Shown here one piece after another: positions 8,659 through 17,317 of a stretch of 64,000 bases of DNA (position 1 is the stretch's first letter; each line of letters starts with the position of its first letter). The translations under genes were made by a program, and so were the position numbers. Origin of the DNA: Simplicispira metamorpha (GTDB lineage: Bacteria; Pseudomonadota; Gammaproteobacteria; Burkholderiales; Burkholderiaceae_C). The notes beneath the pieces were generated by a model. It was not told the origin of the DNA and made no database searches. It saw only the letters and a list, made by a program, of their open reading frames with translations. Where the stretch lies: NCBI RefSeq assembly GCF_004341365.1, contig NZ_SLXH01000005.1:62001-126000 (forward strand), written 5' to 3'.

Positions 8659-9047
8659 GCACTGACAACACGAATGCGGCTGTGGCCGCCGATGCCAGCA
8701 CACCTGAAGTCGTTCGCCCCAAGATCAGCGACTACCGACGCCACCTCCTCATCTGCACCGGCCCGCGCTGCGCGCCCGAGGGCGAAGCGCAAACCCTGTT
8801 CGATAGCCTGGGTGACAAGCTCAAGGCGGCGGGCCTGCACGAGGGGGATTTGCGCGTCAAGCGCAGCCGCGTCGGTTGCTTTGCCGCCTGCAAGGGCGGG
8901 CCGGTGGTGTGCGTGCAGCCCGACGGCACCTGGTACTACAACGTCACCCCGGGCCACATGGACCGCATCGTCACCGAACACCTGGTGGGCGGGCGCGTGG
9001 TGCAGGAGTTGGTGTTCCACCAGGGCCCATCGGGAGCAGCGCTGTAA
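8655..9047 (+). CDS. Thioredoxin-like [2Fe-2S] ferredoxin of the cobalamin operon
   Basis: A 130-residue soluble protein of the thioredoxin-like 2Fe-2S ferredoxin family. The likely cluster ligands are the cysteines of LLICTGPRCAPEG (near residue 34) and of VGCFAACKGGPVVC (near residue 75). It is the last gene of the cobalamin operon and overlaps cobJ by four bases. Related ferredoxins often sit in cobalamin operons of betaproteobacteria, where they may donate electrons to a corrin or cobalt reduction step; the exact role is inferred from context only. Confidence 0.8.
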   Translation: MSTDNTNAAVAADASTPEVVRPKISDYRRHLLICTGPRCAPEGEAQTLFDSLGDKLKAAGLHEGDLRVKRSRVGCFAACKGGPVVCVQPDGTWYYNVTPGHMDRIVTEHLVGGRVVQELVFHQGPSGAAL

Positions 9048-9082
9048 CCCGGCAGCCTCTGCATCCCACAAAAGCTCCTGAA

Positions 9083-9134
9083 TCGATAGCTGCAAGCGCT
9101 CACCACACGGGCGCTTGAGGCCGATTTGGCTTCA
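9083..9134 (+). repeat. Dispersed Comamonadaceae-type intergenic repeat, copy 1
   Basis: Core GATAGCTGCAAGCGCTCACC then GGGCGCTTGAGGCCGATTTG: an imperfect inverted repeat around AAGCGC/GCGCTT. It sits between the convergent ferredoxin and MFS genes, a position suited to transcription termination. Eleven other members occur in this window. Confidence 0.65.
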
Positions 9135-9145
9135 ACTCTTGGGTG

Positions 9146-10414
9146 TCAGGCCGGTGTGGCCGCGCTGCGCCGTACCTGCGCGGCCACCCCCGCCCCCACC
9201 AGCGCTGCCGAGCCCACACTCAGCAACAGGGCCAGCGCCGAGCCGTAGAAGATGCCCCCGGTCAGCCCCCGATCGAGCAGCGCGCCAAACACCGGCGCCG
9301 CCACCGAAAAGCCCAAATCCAGCCCCGAATACACCGTGCCATACACGCGCCCCGTGGCCCCGGGCGGCGCGGCGCGCTTGATCAGCATGTCGCGCGACGG
9401 GCTGGCAATGCCCGTGCCCAAGCCCGCCAGCGCCGCCACCACCACGGCGGCCATACCGGGCAGCCAGCCCGTGCCCACCAGCACCAGCAGCACCGCTGCG
9501 GCGGCCAGGCACACCGAGATGATTTTCTCCAGCCGCGCCACCCGCCCCACCAGGAAGCCGCCCACCACCATGCCCGCCGCACCGCACAGCATGTAGCCCG
9601 TGACGACCAGCGCCGTCAGGCTCAGCGGCAGGCCGTACATGGTTTGCAGCGCCGGGCTGGCAAAGCTCTGGATGGCACTGAGCGCGCACGTGCTCCAGAA
9701 GAAGAACGAGAAACACAGCCACACCGACGGCAAGCGCAAAAACGCCATCGGGTGTTCGGCGGGCGGCGCACCGGCGGCGCCCGGTGTACTCTGGTGCGCC
9801 CAGGCGCCCTGGCGGTCGTCCAGCGCGTCACGCTGCCAGACCATCACCGCCAGTACCAGCACGGCCAGCGCCGCACCGCTCAGGCAGGCGATACGCCAGG
9901 AACCCGTGGCCGTGGCAATCCCCGCCATGAACAGCGGCGCCGTCGCCCAGCCCAGGTTGCCCGAGATGCCATGCACCGAAAACGCATGGCCCAGCCGCAC
10001 CTGCGACACGCGCTTGTTCAGGATGGTGAAGTCCACCGGATGGAAAGGCGCATTGCCCAGCCCCGCCAGCGCCGCTGCCACCACCAGCCCGGCATACCCC
10101 CCGGCGGTGCCCGCCACCAGCCCGGCCAGGGCAAAGCAGGCCAGCGCAAAAAACAGCACAGGCCGCGCGCCCACCTTATCGACCAGAAACCCCGCCAGCG
10201 CCTGCCCCACGCCCGACACCACAAAAAACACCGTGACCAGCAGCCCCAGCTCCGAGTAGCTGAAACCGAACTCGGCAATCAGCCACGGAAACAAGGGCGG
10301 CAACAGCATGTGGAAAAAATGCGAACTGCCGTGGGCCAGCCCGATCAGGCCGATGGTGCGCGCGTCCTGGCGCAAAGGGGTGGCGCCCGGGGCGCTGACA
10401 GAAGAGGTACTCAT
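9146..10414 (-). CDS. MFS transporter, probable drug/metabolite exporter
   Basis: A 422-residue major facilitator protein with twelve predicted hydrophobic segments. The first half shows IGLIGLAHGSSHFFHMLLPP and LAGFLVDKVGARPVLFFALA (the loop 2-3 motif G-x-x-x-D-x-x-G-x-R), and the second half repeats a weaker version (GGFLVGRVARLEKIISV). The N-terminal region resembles fosmidomycin-resistance-type (Fsr) transporters, but the substrate cannot be told from sequence. The ATG at 10414 gives a 14-residue lead before the first helix; the longer open frame upstream has no helix or motif. It converges with the cobalamin operon and there is no sign that it belongs to it. Confidence 0.85.
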   Translation of the reverse strand: MSTSSVSAPGATPLRQDARTIGLIGLAHGSSHFFHMLLPPLFPWLIAEFGFSYSELGLLVTVFFVVSGVGQALAGFLVDKVGARPVLFFALACFALAGLVAGTAGGYAGLVVAAALAGLGNAPFHPVDFTILNKRVSQVRLGHAFSVHGISGNLGWATAPLFMAGIATATGSWRIACLSGAALAVLVLAVMVWQRDALDDRQGAWAHQSTPGAAGAPPAEHPMAFLRLPSVWLCFSFFFWSTCALSAIQSFASPALQTMYGLPLSLTALVVTGYMLCGAAGMVVGGFLVGRVARLEKIISVCLAAAAVLLVLVGTGWLPGMAAVVVAALAGLGTGIASPSRDMLIKRAAPPGATGRVYGTVYSGLDLGFSVAAPVFGALLDRGLTGGIFYGSALALLLSVGSAALVGAGVAAQVRRSAATPA

Positions 10415-10551
10415 GGCATGGATGGTAGAGCGGGTTCCGGGAACGTGCAGGCGCGGCCCGCACGGTTGACGTGCGTCAACATGGAACCGCGCGGCTCTGG
10501 CCAGAATCCGCGCCAATACAATGGTTTTTTTATTCCAACAGGAGGGCTCCG

Positions 10552-10701
10552 ATGAAGCTGCTGAACGATCTTTTCACGACAGACTATGGCCTGATGAGCA
10601 TCATCGGGATTGCCATGATGGTGGCTGCCAGCGTCGCTTTTGTGTATGTCTTGCAGCGCAAGATCAACGCCGACCCAGGCCCGTCGGACAAGCAAAAATA
10701 A
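10552..10701 (+). CDS. DUF3149 membrane microprotein
   Basis: A 49-residue protein starting MKLLNDLFTTDYGLMSIIGI, with one membrane segment (about residues 14-36, IIGIAMMVAASVAFVYVL) and a short charged cytoplasmic tail. The start Met-Lys-Leu-Leu, the FTTDYGLMS motif and the length match the DUF3149 family, which has no known function. GGAGGG lies 7 bp before the ATG, a strong ribosome site. It is divergent from the MFS gene. Confidence 0.85.
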   Translation: MKLLNDLFTTDYGLMSIIGIAMMVAASVAFVYVLQRKINADPGPSDKQK

Positions 10702-10728
10702 GCCCTTGCCGGGTGCGCCCTCCTGCGC

Positions 10729-11760
10729 TCACGGCGTTTCTCCCTCCGCGCACGGCCCGGCCTGCGGCCTGCGCGCCCATTGCTCCAGCCACCCCCACAC
10801 CTGCTGCACGCCGTCATGCCCCGGGCGCTGCAAGCCATGGTCTGCCCCCGGCAGACTGCGTGGGCAATACGGTGCTGAGCGGCTTGCGGCCTGCGCGGCA
10901 AAGCGCTCATAGGCCACGGCGGGCACCAATTCGTCATCCGCACCCCAGACCTGGAGCAGCGGCCAAGGCCCGGCGATGAGCGGCGCGGCCAGCGGCCAAT
11001 GCCACAGGTCGCGCCAGTAACGCAGGCTGCGGCCCTGCACCACGGCAGTGTCGGCCCGGGCGCTGGCCTGGGCCCGCCCCACCGCCTGCCAGGGCGCCAA
11101 TGCGCCCTGGCGCCGGGCCTGCAACGTGCCCGCTTCCAGCGGGTCCAGGCCGCTGGAAGCCAGCAGCACCAGGCCCGCGAGCCGGGGCACCTCGGGCGCC
11201 AAGGTCGGCAGCAGCTCGCCTCCTTCTGAAATCCCCACCAGCCATTGCGGCACCTGGGGGCCGCCCGGGTGGCGGGCGGCATCGGTGCGCAGGGCGGCAC
11301 GCGCATGCGCGGCCCAGGTGCTCAGGGCATCGGCCTGGACGAAGTCGGGTGCGCAATCGCCCGGCGCGGTGCGTGCCCAAGGCGCGACGCCGGGTTTGTG
11401 CAGCACCAGCACCTGCGCGTGCAGCAAACCGGCAAAGTAGCGCTCGGCCACCGCCCCCATCCCCGCACAGCCCGAGCCAGGAATGACGATGACGCGGTAG
11501 CGCAGCGGTGCTGCGCGCTCGGCACGCTCCAGCACCTGCACCGTCTGCCCGTCGGCAGCGGGCCAGCGGTGCTCGGTAAACCCGCCCGGCAGCGCGTGCA
11601 ACGGCGGAGCGGGCGGTGCTGTCATGGTGGTTGTCGGCGCCGTGCAAGCGCACAGCAGTGCCGCCAGCACGGCCCACGCTGCCCCCGCCCGCCCCCGGCG
11701 CCCGCGCGCAAAAAAGGCCAGCACGGGGCTGGCCTGGGGGTGGCCGGTGGTGCGGTGCAT
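10729..11760 (-). CDS. Alpha/beta hydrolase lipoprotein
   Basis: A 343-residue alpha/beta hydrolase. The N-terminal stretch has an Arg-rich segment, a hydrophobic helix and a lipobox-like ALLCACTAP, so it is probably a lipoprotein facing the periplasm. The fold is shown by VIVIPGSGCAGMG (oxyanion region), the nucleophile elbow VGISEGGELLP (Ser in G-x-S-x-G), WGADDELVPA with the acid, and PGADHGLQ with the likely catalytic His. The ATG at 11760 was chosen because it leaves a standard signal sequence. Substrate unknown. The gene ends 27 bp from the DUF3149 gene, convergently. Confidence 0.75.
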   Translation of the reverse strand: MHRTTGHPQASPVLAFFARGRRGRAGAAWAVLAALLCACTAPTTTMTAPPAPPLHALPGGFTEHRWPAADGQTVQVLERAERAAPLRYRVIVIPGSGCAGMGAVAERYFAGLLHAQVLVLHKPGVAPWARTAPGDCAPDFVQADALSTWAAHARAALRTDAARHPGGPQVPQWLVGISEGGELLPTLAPEVPRLAGLVLLASSGLDPLEAGTLQARRQGALAPWQAVGRAQASARADTAVVQGRSLRYWRDLWHWPLAAPLIAGPWPLLQVWGADDELVPAVAYERFAAQAASRSAPYCPRSLPGADHGLQRPGHDGVQQVWGWLEQWARRPQAGPCAEGETP

Positions 11761-11782
11761 GCCCGTCACGGCGGCAGCGCCC

Positions 11783-12736
11783 TCAGCGCAGGATGAGCAC
11801 CTGCTCCGGCTGCTGCTGCGGCACGGGCTGGCCGCCATGCAGGGGCACCGGCACGGCCATGGGCGCGCGCACGCCGCGCGAGAGGTGGGGGTCGGTGTAG
11901 CCCAGCTGGTCGCTCAGTTGCTGGAAAACGCTCTGGGCCAGGCTTTGCGATGTCTCGCGCATGACCTTGGCGCGGTTGGGCGGGGCGATGTCGCCACGGT
12001 GGGACAGGATTTTGGTGTCGTTGCCCGCGCCCTGCGCCGAGAACGCGGCCTTGATCTCGTAGGTCTTGGTGTGGATCAGCGAAAAGTCGGCCAGCAAATC
12101 CAGGCCGTACTGGCGCGTAGCGCTGCTGGTGCCTTGCAGCGGCGACAGCGCATCGGAGAACTCGACGCTGGAGACCACGCCAAACAGCACGTAGTCGGCA
12201 CCGTTGAATTCGCCCTTCTTGATGCGCGCAATGATGTCGTTCACCTCGGGCTGGCGCACCGGCTTGGCCATCTTGCCGCCCTGCACCTGGTTGAGCACCT
12301 GCTCGGCCTTGCTGGGCTGCGGGGCACCGGCGTCAAAGCCCTTGCCCTGCACCAGGCGAAACGCTGTGCCACGCAGCAGCACGCCCTTGATGTCGTTGGT
12401 GAAGCCACCCAGTTCGCGCTGCTCGATGTAGCTGTAGCGCCCTGCCACATAGGTGCCGCTGGCCTGCTCGGAGGCCTGCACCGAGTGGCTGCCCGAGTGC
12501 GACCCCGAGCCGCTGTAGGGCCCGTGGCTGTAGCCGCCGCTGTGGCTGCCCTGGGCACTCATCTGGCTGCTTCTTTGGTAGGTGCCGGCCTCGAAGTATT
12601 CCGACACCCGCTGGGCGTAAGCCAGGTCGGTCACGGCGATCTTGGGCGCGTTTTGCGCGCTGGCCGCGCTGCCCCAGACCAGTGCCGTGGCGGCCAGCAC
12701 GGACAGCGCCGCGGTCAAGGTGGTTCTGCGTTGCAT
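11783..12736 (-). CDS. CsgG/HfaB-family periplasmic or outer-membrane protein with Ser/Gly/His-rich insert
   Basis: A 317-residue exported protein with a signal peptide (cleavage likely after SAASA) and no lipobox Cys. APKIAVTDLAYAQRV after the signal, GADYVLFGVVSSVEF near residue 200 and LLADFSLIHTKTYEIKAAFS near residue 230 resemble the CsgG/HfaB/LpoB superfamily fold. Between about residues 53 and 93 there is a low-complexity insert rich in Ser, Gly and His (SHSGGYSHGPYSGSGSHSGS). It is the last gene of a four-gene operon with lpoB, ycfL and COG3014, starting 11 bp after lpoB. The name is by fold; curli export is not implied because no curli subunit genes are present. Confidence 0.65.
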   Translation of the reverse strand: MQRRTTLTAALSVLAATALVWGSAASAQNAPKIAVTDLAYAQRVSEYFEAGTYQRSSQMSAQGSHSGGYSHGPYSGSGSHSGSHSVQASEQASGTYVAGRYSYIEQRELGGFTNDIKGVLLRGTAFRLVQGKGFDAGAPQPSKAEQVLNQVQGGKMAKPVRQPEVNDIIARIKKGEFNGADYVLFGVVSSVEFSDALSPLQGTSSATRQYGLDLLADFSLIHTKTYEIKAAFSAQGAGNDTKILSHRGDIAPPNRAKVMRETSQSLAQSVFQQLSDQLGYTDPHLSRGVRAPMAVPVPLHGGQPVPQQQPEQVLILR

Positions 12737-12747
12737 GGCGAGTCCTT

Positions 12748-13362
12748 TCAGCGCTTGCTGGTCTTGCGGATTTCTTTTTCATCCTGCCATTCGATGGTGC
12801 CCTCTTGCACGTCAAACAGCTTGAGCGTGAACTTGTAGTACACGTCTTTGGTGGCAGCGCTTTGCTTGACGATGCTGGTCAGCTCGCCCTCCATCTGGTA
12901 CTTGGCTGCCGTCATCTGGCCCACCTTGGCCGTGGTGCCCTGCTTGTACAGGCCGCTCTGGTTCTGGCGCTGCAACTCGTCCACGCCCTGCTGCATTTCG
13001 TTGATGGAGCGCACAAAGCGCACCTTGCCCGACTTGACCAGCGCCGTCTGGATAGAGCTCATCACGTTGGTGGTGTCGATGTACTCGCTGGTCTTGTTCT
13101 TGACGGTGGAAATGGTCACCGTGGGCCGGCCCTGGAAGATGCCGGTTTCCAGCAGGCCGCCGGTCATCTTTTCGGCAATCATCTGCAAGTCGGTGGAACC
13201 GAATTCGTTGGTCACCAGCTCGACGGCCTTGGCGTCGCCGTAATTGACCTGGCGGTCAAAGCGCACCACCGGGGATGACAGGTTCTGGCAGGCCGACAGG
13301 GCCAGGCTGCTGGCGGCCAACGCCAGGACGAGCGCGCTGCGCTGGATGGTGTGTTGCTTCAC
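12748..13362 (-). CDS. lpoB: LpoB-like penicillin-binding protein activator lipoprotein
   Basis: In enterobacteria, LpoB is an outer-membrane lipoprotein that activates the peptidoglycan synthase PBP1b. This 204-residue relative has a signal sequence with lipobox ALSACQN, then VELVTNEFGSTDLQMIAEKM, TVSTV-like VTISTVKNKTSEYIDT near residue 90 and YQMEGELTSIVKQSA near residue 160, all typical of the LpoB domain. The predicted start is a GTG at 13362. It lacks the long proline-rich linker of the E. coli protein. Operon position after ycfL matches the ycfL-lpoB order known in enterobacteria. Confidence 0.85.
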   Translation of the reverse strand: MKQHTIQRSALVLALAASSLALSACQNLSSPVVRFDRQVNYGDAKAVELVTNEFGSTDLQMIAEKMTGGLLETGIFQGRPTVTISTVKNKTSEYIDTTNVMSSIQTALVKSGKVRFVRSINEMQQGVDELQRQNQSGLYKQGTTAKVGQMTAAKYQMEGELTSIVKQSAATKDVYYKFTLKLFDVQEGTIEWQDEKEIRKTSKR

Positions 13363-13408
13363 AGTGTTTACTCCTCACTCAATCTATCTATCTGGGTCGA
13401 TGCCGCTG

Positions 13409-13804
13409 TCAGCGCGGCTCCACGTTCATTTCCAGGCGCAGGTCCACGGCAGCGCCAGTGGGCGCCACGCTTTTGACCGTCTGCTGGCCCAGGCCCAGCA
13501 CGGTCATCTGCTTCCAGGATTCGCCATCGCCCACCTGGTTGCCCACGTTGTCCAGCCAGCGGAAACGGTAGAACACGGTGCGGTCGCTGCGGCCCATGTT
13601 GGCCATGTCAGCCTGCACCACCAGGATGTCGTTCTTGCGCACGAGGCGCATCTCGCGCACGGCAATGCCGTGGGCATCGCCACGCAAGGCCACTTTGGAG
13701 GCCACGGCCAGCGGTGTGGCGGGGTCGTGTTGCTGCGCCTGGGCGCAGCCGACCAGCGCCCAAAAGGCCACGCCGATGGCAGCCAGGGTGTGTCGGGGGG
13801 TCAT
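13409..13804 (-). CDS. YcfL-family (DUF1425) protein
   Basis: A 131-residue exported protein. The N-terminal helix ends in ALVGCAQAQQ, a lipobox-like site, so it may be a lipoprotein. The remainder is a compact beta domain (LVVQADMANMGRSDRTVFYR, then FRWLDNVGNQV) that fits DUF1425/YcfL, a family regularly encoded upstream of lpoB. No enzyme motif is seen. It starts 21 bp after the end of the COG3014 gene and precedes lpoB by 46 bp. Confidence 0.8.
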   Translation of the reverse strand: MTPRHTLAAIGVAFWALVGCAQAQQHDPATPLAVASKVALRGDAHGIAVREMRLVRKNDILVVQADMANMGRSDRTVFYRFRWLDNVGNQVGDGESWKQMTVLGLGQQTVKSVAPTGAAVDLRLEMNVEPR

Positions 13805-13825
13805 GCGGGAAAAGCTCCTTCAAAG

Positions 13826-15352
13826 TCAGCGGGCGGCGGCCTGCGGTGCGGTGGCGGCGGGTTTGGCCGCAGGGCGCGGCGCACGCGCGGGGCGCTCACG
13901 CCGCGCAGGCTTGGTGGCAGCCGGGGCGGCCACAGGCTCTGCCGCAGCAGGCTTGTCGGCCACGGCCACCAGTTGGCCCACCGTGGCCACATCGCCGGTC
14001 AGCACGCTGCGGTGGTAAAAGCGCAGCGGCACCAGGGCGTACTGCCCGTCGATCTTGACGGGCTGCTCCATCTCACGGCCATTGATGGTGATGCGGTGCT
14101 CGCCGGGCGGCAGGTAGCCGCGCGCCACATACACGCGCCCGGGCAGCATGCGCCACAGGCGGTCATCGGCCTGCTCGGTGGCCACCGAGGCCACGGCGCC
14201 GATCAAGCCGCCAATCAGGCCGCCATTTTTTTGCAGCTGGTCTTGCACCACGCCTTTGGCCACGGCGCGCGTGACGCCGCGCAGCACCATGCCAGGCATT
14301 TCATCCTTGAGCGCACGGCGCGCCATGACGTTCACGTCCACCACTTTTTCCAGCTTGAAGTCGTAACCGGCCACCGACACCTGGCCCAGCGGCGGGTCGT
14401 TCGAGGGCTCGATCACGGGGTAGGCAATGCTGGCCGTCACCATGCCCCGCCCCGTGGGCACGGGCAGCGTGAAGGCGATGGATTTGCGCGCGGGGGCATC
14501 GCCCGCTTCCACGATGAACAGCACATCGGTCATGCGCTGGCGGCGCTTCCACGTGAAACTGGCGCGGCTGTCGAGGCCGCGCAGGCCCTCTTCCAGCACC
14601 CCGGTTTCGGGCTTGAGTTCGATGGCTTTGCGGTAGCCGGGTGCGGCCAGACCGGGCTCGTTCATGGCCTCGTACAAAAAGCCCGCCAGGTAGTGGCTGA
14701 GTGCGTTCTGGTAGCCATTCTTGAGGGCCAGCACTTCAGGGTCGTTGAGGGTTTCGACGGGATAGCCGTTAATTTCCTTGCTGCCGGAGGTAGCGCCCTT
14801 GGACTTGGCCTCTTCCTCGGCCGCCAGGGTTTCTTTGGCACGGAACTCGGCGATGACGGCCTCGCGCTCGTGCGTGCGCTTGATGTCCACGCGGGCATTC
14901 TCAAAATCGCCCAGAGCCACGCGGTTGAGTGCCAGGCGCGTGGTGAGCCAGACTTTTTCGTAGTCCTGGCCTTCATAGACCTTCAGCCGCTCGCTGACCA
15001 GTGCCGCCCCCACGGTGCCCATGAGCTTTTGCGGATCGGTCTTGGCGGCCTCTTCCCATTCTTTGACCTTGTTATCGGCCAGCATGAAGGCGTGGTTGCT
15101 GTCTTCGTAGCGGCGGTCCAGGCGCAGCAGCTCGCCGCGTTCCATGTTGTAGAGCAGTGCGGTTTTTTGCTCTTCGGTGGTGGCCGATGCGTCCAGGCGG
15201 GCCAGCGCTGCCGATATGCCCTGCGTCTGGCCAGCGCTGTGTACGTCGCTGGCCAGCTTGTCGTGGCTTTGCATGCTGGCGCAGCCGGTCAGGGCCACGC
15301 TCAGCGCCAAGGTGCCCCAAACGCGGTTGCGGGGCAGAAAACGGTGATTCAT
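13826..15352 (-). CDS. COG3014-family outer-membrane lipoprotein
   Basis: A 508-residue lipoprotein (ALTGCASMQSHDKL lipobox) with tetratricopeptide-like helices in its first half (LLYNMERGELLRLDRRYEDS around residue 70) and a Gly-rich middle (GGLIGGLIGAVASVATEQAD near residue 385). The last ~60 residues are an Ala/Pro/Arg/Lys-rich tail. This family is found with ycfL and lpoB in several proteobacteria, suggesting a shared cell-wall role; the biochemical function is unknown. The ATG at 15352 gives a clean signal peptide, while the open frame upstream has none. It is the first gene of the operon. The 240 bp before it hold GC-rich hairpins and two T-runs near 15500-15520, possible promoter or terminator elements. 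Confidence 0.75.
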   Translation of the reverse strand: MNHRFLPRNRVWGTLALSVALTGCASMQSHDKLASDVHSAGQTQGISAALARLDASATTEEQKTALLYNMERGELLRLDRRYEDSNHAFMLADNKVKEWEEAAKTDPQKLMGTVGAALVSERLKVYEGQDYEKVWLTTRLALNRVALGDFENARVDIKRTHEREAVIAEFRAKETLAAEEEAKSKGATSGSKEINGYPVETLNDPEVLALKNGYQNALSHYLAGFLYEAMNEPGLAAPGYRKAIELKPETGVLEEGLRGLDSRASFTWKRRQRMTDVLFIVEAGDAPARKSIAFTLPVPTGRGMVTASIAYPVIEPSNDPPLGQVSVAGYDFKLEKVVDVNVMARRALKDEMPGMVLRGVTRAVAKGVVQDQLQKNGGLIGGLIGAVASVATEQADDRLWRMLPGRVYVARGYLPPGEHRITINGREMEQPVKIDGQYALVPLRFYHRSVLTGDVATVGQLVAVADKPAAAEPVAAPAATKPARRERPARAPRPAAKPAATAPQAAAR

Positions 15353-15593
15353 GAATTTCCTTGCATGTCCATGGATGTGGGCACCAGAAAACCCCGACCG
15401 GGCTACTGGCACAGCAGCCGCCGGGCCAGGAAAGCGGGGGCCTGCGCGCGCCCTCCCGCGCGCACCGGCAATGCAAGCCGCCCTTCCCTCTGGCTCTGGG
15501 TTTTTTGGTTTTTTTGTGTCGCAGCGCGCCGCGCTCTGGTCAGTGCGGCAAGGCCCTGGGGCCCCGGCCTGTCTAGCGCAGCTAGCTGCCGTC

Positions 15594-16361
15594 TCAGGAT
15601 GCCCGATCCCGCTTACCAGAGCCTTGCGCAAGGGCCCCAGGCATGCGGTACACCCACACCCGGCGCTCGCCTGCCAGGGCGATGTGCGCGTGCGCCGTGG
15701 CCTCGGGCACCGCAAACTCCAGGCTCACCAGCCAGGTGCCCGGCGCCATCTCAGCGCAGGCCTTGGCCCAGGCGCGGGGCATGCTCTCGGGGCGCTGGAA
15801 CAAATACACCAGCGCATAAGCGCCCCAGTCGGCCTGCCAGATGTCGCCGCGTTCCACGTGGGCCCAGGGGCAGCGCCGCGCGCACAGCCAGCGCAACGGG
15901 CGGCTCCACTCCAGGCCGTGCAGCACGGCCAGCGGGTAGGCCTGGCGCAGGGCCATCAGGCCATCGCCCAGACCGCAACCGGCATCCAGCACCTCCGCGC
16001 CCGGCTCCACAGGGGCCACACCGGGCAGGTCGTTGAGGGCGTCGGGCGGGGTGGGAAACAGCGGCGCGTCTTTCCACGATTGCAGCGGGTACAGCAGCAG
16101 CAGACAGGCCAGCGGCAGCAGCCAGGCCCACGCGGGAAACGCCTGGGCCTGCGTGAGCGCCAGCGACAGCGGAAACCCGCCCGCAATGAACAATTTGCGC
16201 CACAGCGTATCGCCCCACAGGCTGATGAGCGCGCCCCACAGGCTGGCCGCCAGCAGCGCCCACAGCGGCGTCCAGCCACCGCGCTGCAACAACAGAAACA
16301 GCAGCCAGGAGCTTGACCAGCCCAGCACGGCGGGCAGGGGCCAGGGCAGGTGCGGCAGCAT
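15594..16361 (-). CDS. Membrane-anchored SAM-dependent methyltransferase
   Basis: A 255-residue protein with three or four hydrophobic segments in the first ~95 residues (LGWSSSWLLFLLL, LWALLAASLWGALISLW, FPAWAWLLPLACLLLLYPL), followed by a small Rossmann methyltransferase domain with the SAM loop EVLDAGCGLGDGLMALR near residue 125 and GLEWSRPL after it. Substrate unknown. It ends 24 bp upstream of no obvious partner; parB follows on the same strand downstream, 24 bp away in genome order, but transcription runs from parB toward it. Confidence 0.7.
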   Translation of the reverse strand: MLPHLPWPLPAVLGWSSSWLLFLLLQRGGWTPLWALLAASLWGALISLWGDTLWRKLFIAGGFPLSLALTQAQAFPAWAWLLPLACLLLLYPLQSWKDAPLFPTPPDALNDLPGVAPVEPGAEVLDAGCGLGDGLMALRQAYPLAVLHGLEWSRPLRWLCARRCPWAHVERGDIWQADWGAYALVYLFQRPESMPRAWAKACAEMAPGTWLVSLEFAVPEATAHAHIALAGERRVWVYRMPGALAQGSGKRDRAS

Positions 16362-16385
16362 GGACAGCGGGCCTGTCAGCGGCGC

Positions 16386-17312
16386 TTAATCGGGGCGGCC
16401 GCGCAGCCGCTCGATCAGGCCGTTGAGCGCGTCCAGCGAGCCAAACTGGATGGCCAGCTCACCCACGTCTTCGGTGCGCGCGCCGCGTTTGACGCGCTTT
16501 TTCACGCGCACTTCCACCTCGGCCATGAGCAAGTCCGACAGCTCCTCTTCCACGCGCTGGATGTCGCGCGACTTGGCGGGCGCGGACTTGGGCTGCGCGG
16601 GGCTGAAATCGGTGCCCATCTTTTTCACCAGCGCCTCGGTTTCGCGCACCGACAGTTTTTTGGCGGCAATCTGGTTGCCTGCGGTGATTTGCGTGGCCTT
16701 GTCCAGCGCGAGCAGCGCGCGCGCGTGGCCCATGTCGATGTCGCCCGCCATGAGCATGGTCTGCACCGGATCGGCCAGATTCAGCAGGCGCAGCAGGTTG
16801 CTGGCGGCGCTGCGCGAGCGGCCCACAGCCTGCGCGGCCTGCTCGTGCGTCAGGCCAAATTCTTTGACCAGGCGCGACAGGCCCTGCGCCTCTTCCAGCG
16901 GATTGAGGTCTTCGCGCTGGATGTTTTCGATCAGCGCCATGGCGGCGGCGGCCTCGTTGGGCACGTCGCGCACCAGCACGGGCACGCTGTCCAGGCCCGC
17001 CAGCTTGGCGGCGCGGTAGCGGCGCTCACCGGCAATGATTTCGTAGCGCCCCGCGCCGCCCTCGCCCGCCAGTGGCCGCACCAGAATGGGCTGCATGATG
17101 CCCTGGGCCTTGATGCTTTCGGCCAGCTCGTAGAGCGCGCCCTCGTCCATGCGCGTGCGCGGTTGGTACTGGCCGGGCACCAGATCGGCCAGGGCCAGGC
17201 TGCTGGGCAGGCCCGCTTCGGCGGCCAGGGCCTGTTCGGTTTTTTCTTCGACCTTGGGGCCGAGCAGCGCTTCGAGGCCGCGCCCCAGGCCCTTGGGTTT
17301 TTTGGTGACCAT
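16386..17312 (-). CDS. parB: Chromosome-partitioning protein ParB
   Basis: DNA-binding CTPase that loads at parS sites and spreads on DNA for origin segregation. The 308-residue protein starts MVTKKPKGLGRGLEALLGP, has the box II/CTP motif region YEIIAGERRYRAAKLAG near residue 95 and the helix-turn-helix GLTHEQAAQAVGRSRSAASN near residue 155. The ATG at 17312 is preferred to a TTG three codons upstream. It follows a small hydrolase gene by 5 bp and so belongs to the parA transcript. Five parS-like sites in the window are probable targets. Confidence 0.95.
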   Translation of the reverse strand: MVTKKPKGLGRGLEALLGPKVEEKTEQALAAEAGLPSSLALADLVPGQYQPRTRMDEGALYELAESIKAQGIMQPILVRPLAGEGGAGRYEIIAGERRYRAAKLAGLDSVPVLVRDVPNEAAAAMALIENIQREDLNPLEEAQGLSRLVKEFGLTHEQAAQAVGRSRSAASNLLRLLNLADPVQTMLMAGDIDMGHARALLALDKATQITAGNQIAAKKLSVRETEALVKKMGTDFSPAQPKSAPAKSRDIQRVEEELSDLLMAEVEVRVKKRVKRGARTEDVGELAIQFGSLDALNGLIERLRGRPD

Positions 17313-17317
17313 GTTCT

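Noticed and set aside
14545-14560. Further parS-like sequence GCTTCCACGTGAAACT
   Set aside because: Three mismatches to the consensus, two within one half; probably coding sequence by chance.
13244-16036. A 930-codon plus-strand frame across the envelope operon
   Set aside because: Spans several genes and spacers that are well supported on the other strand; composition is typical of a shadow frame.
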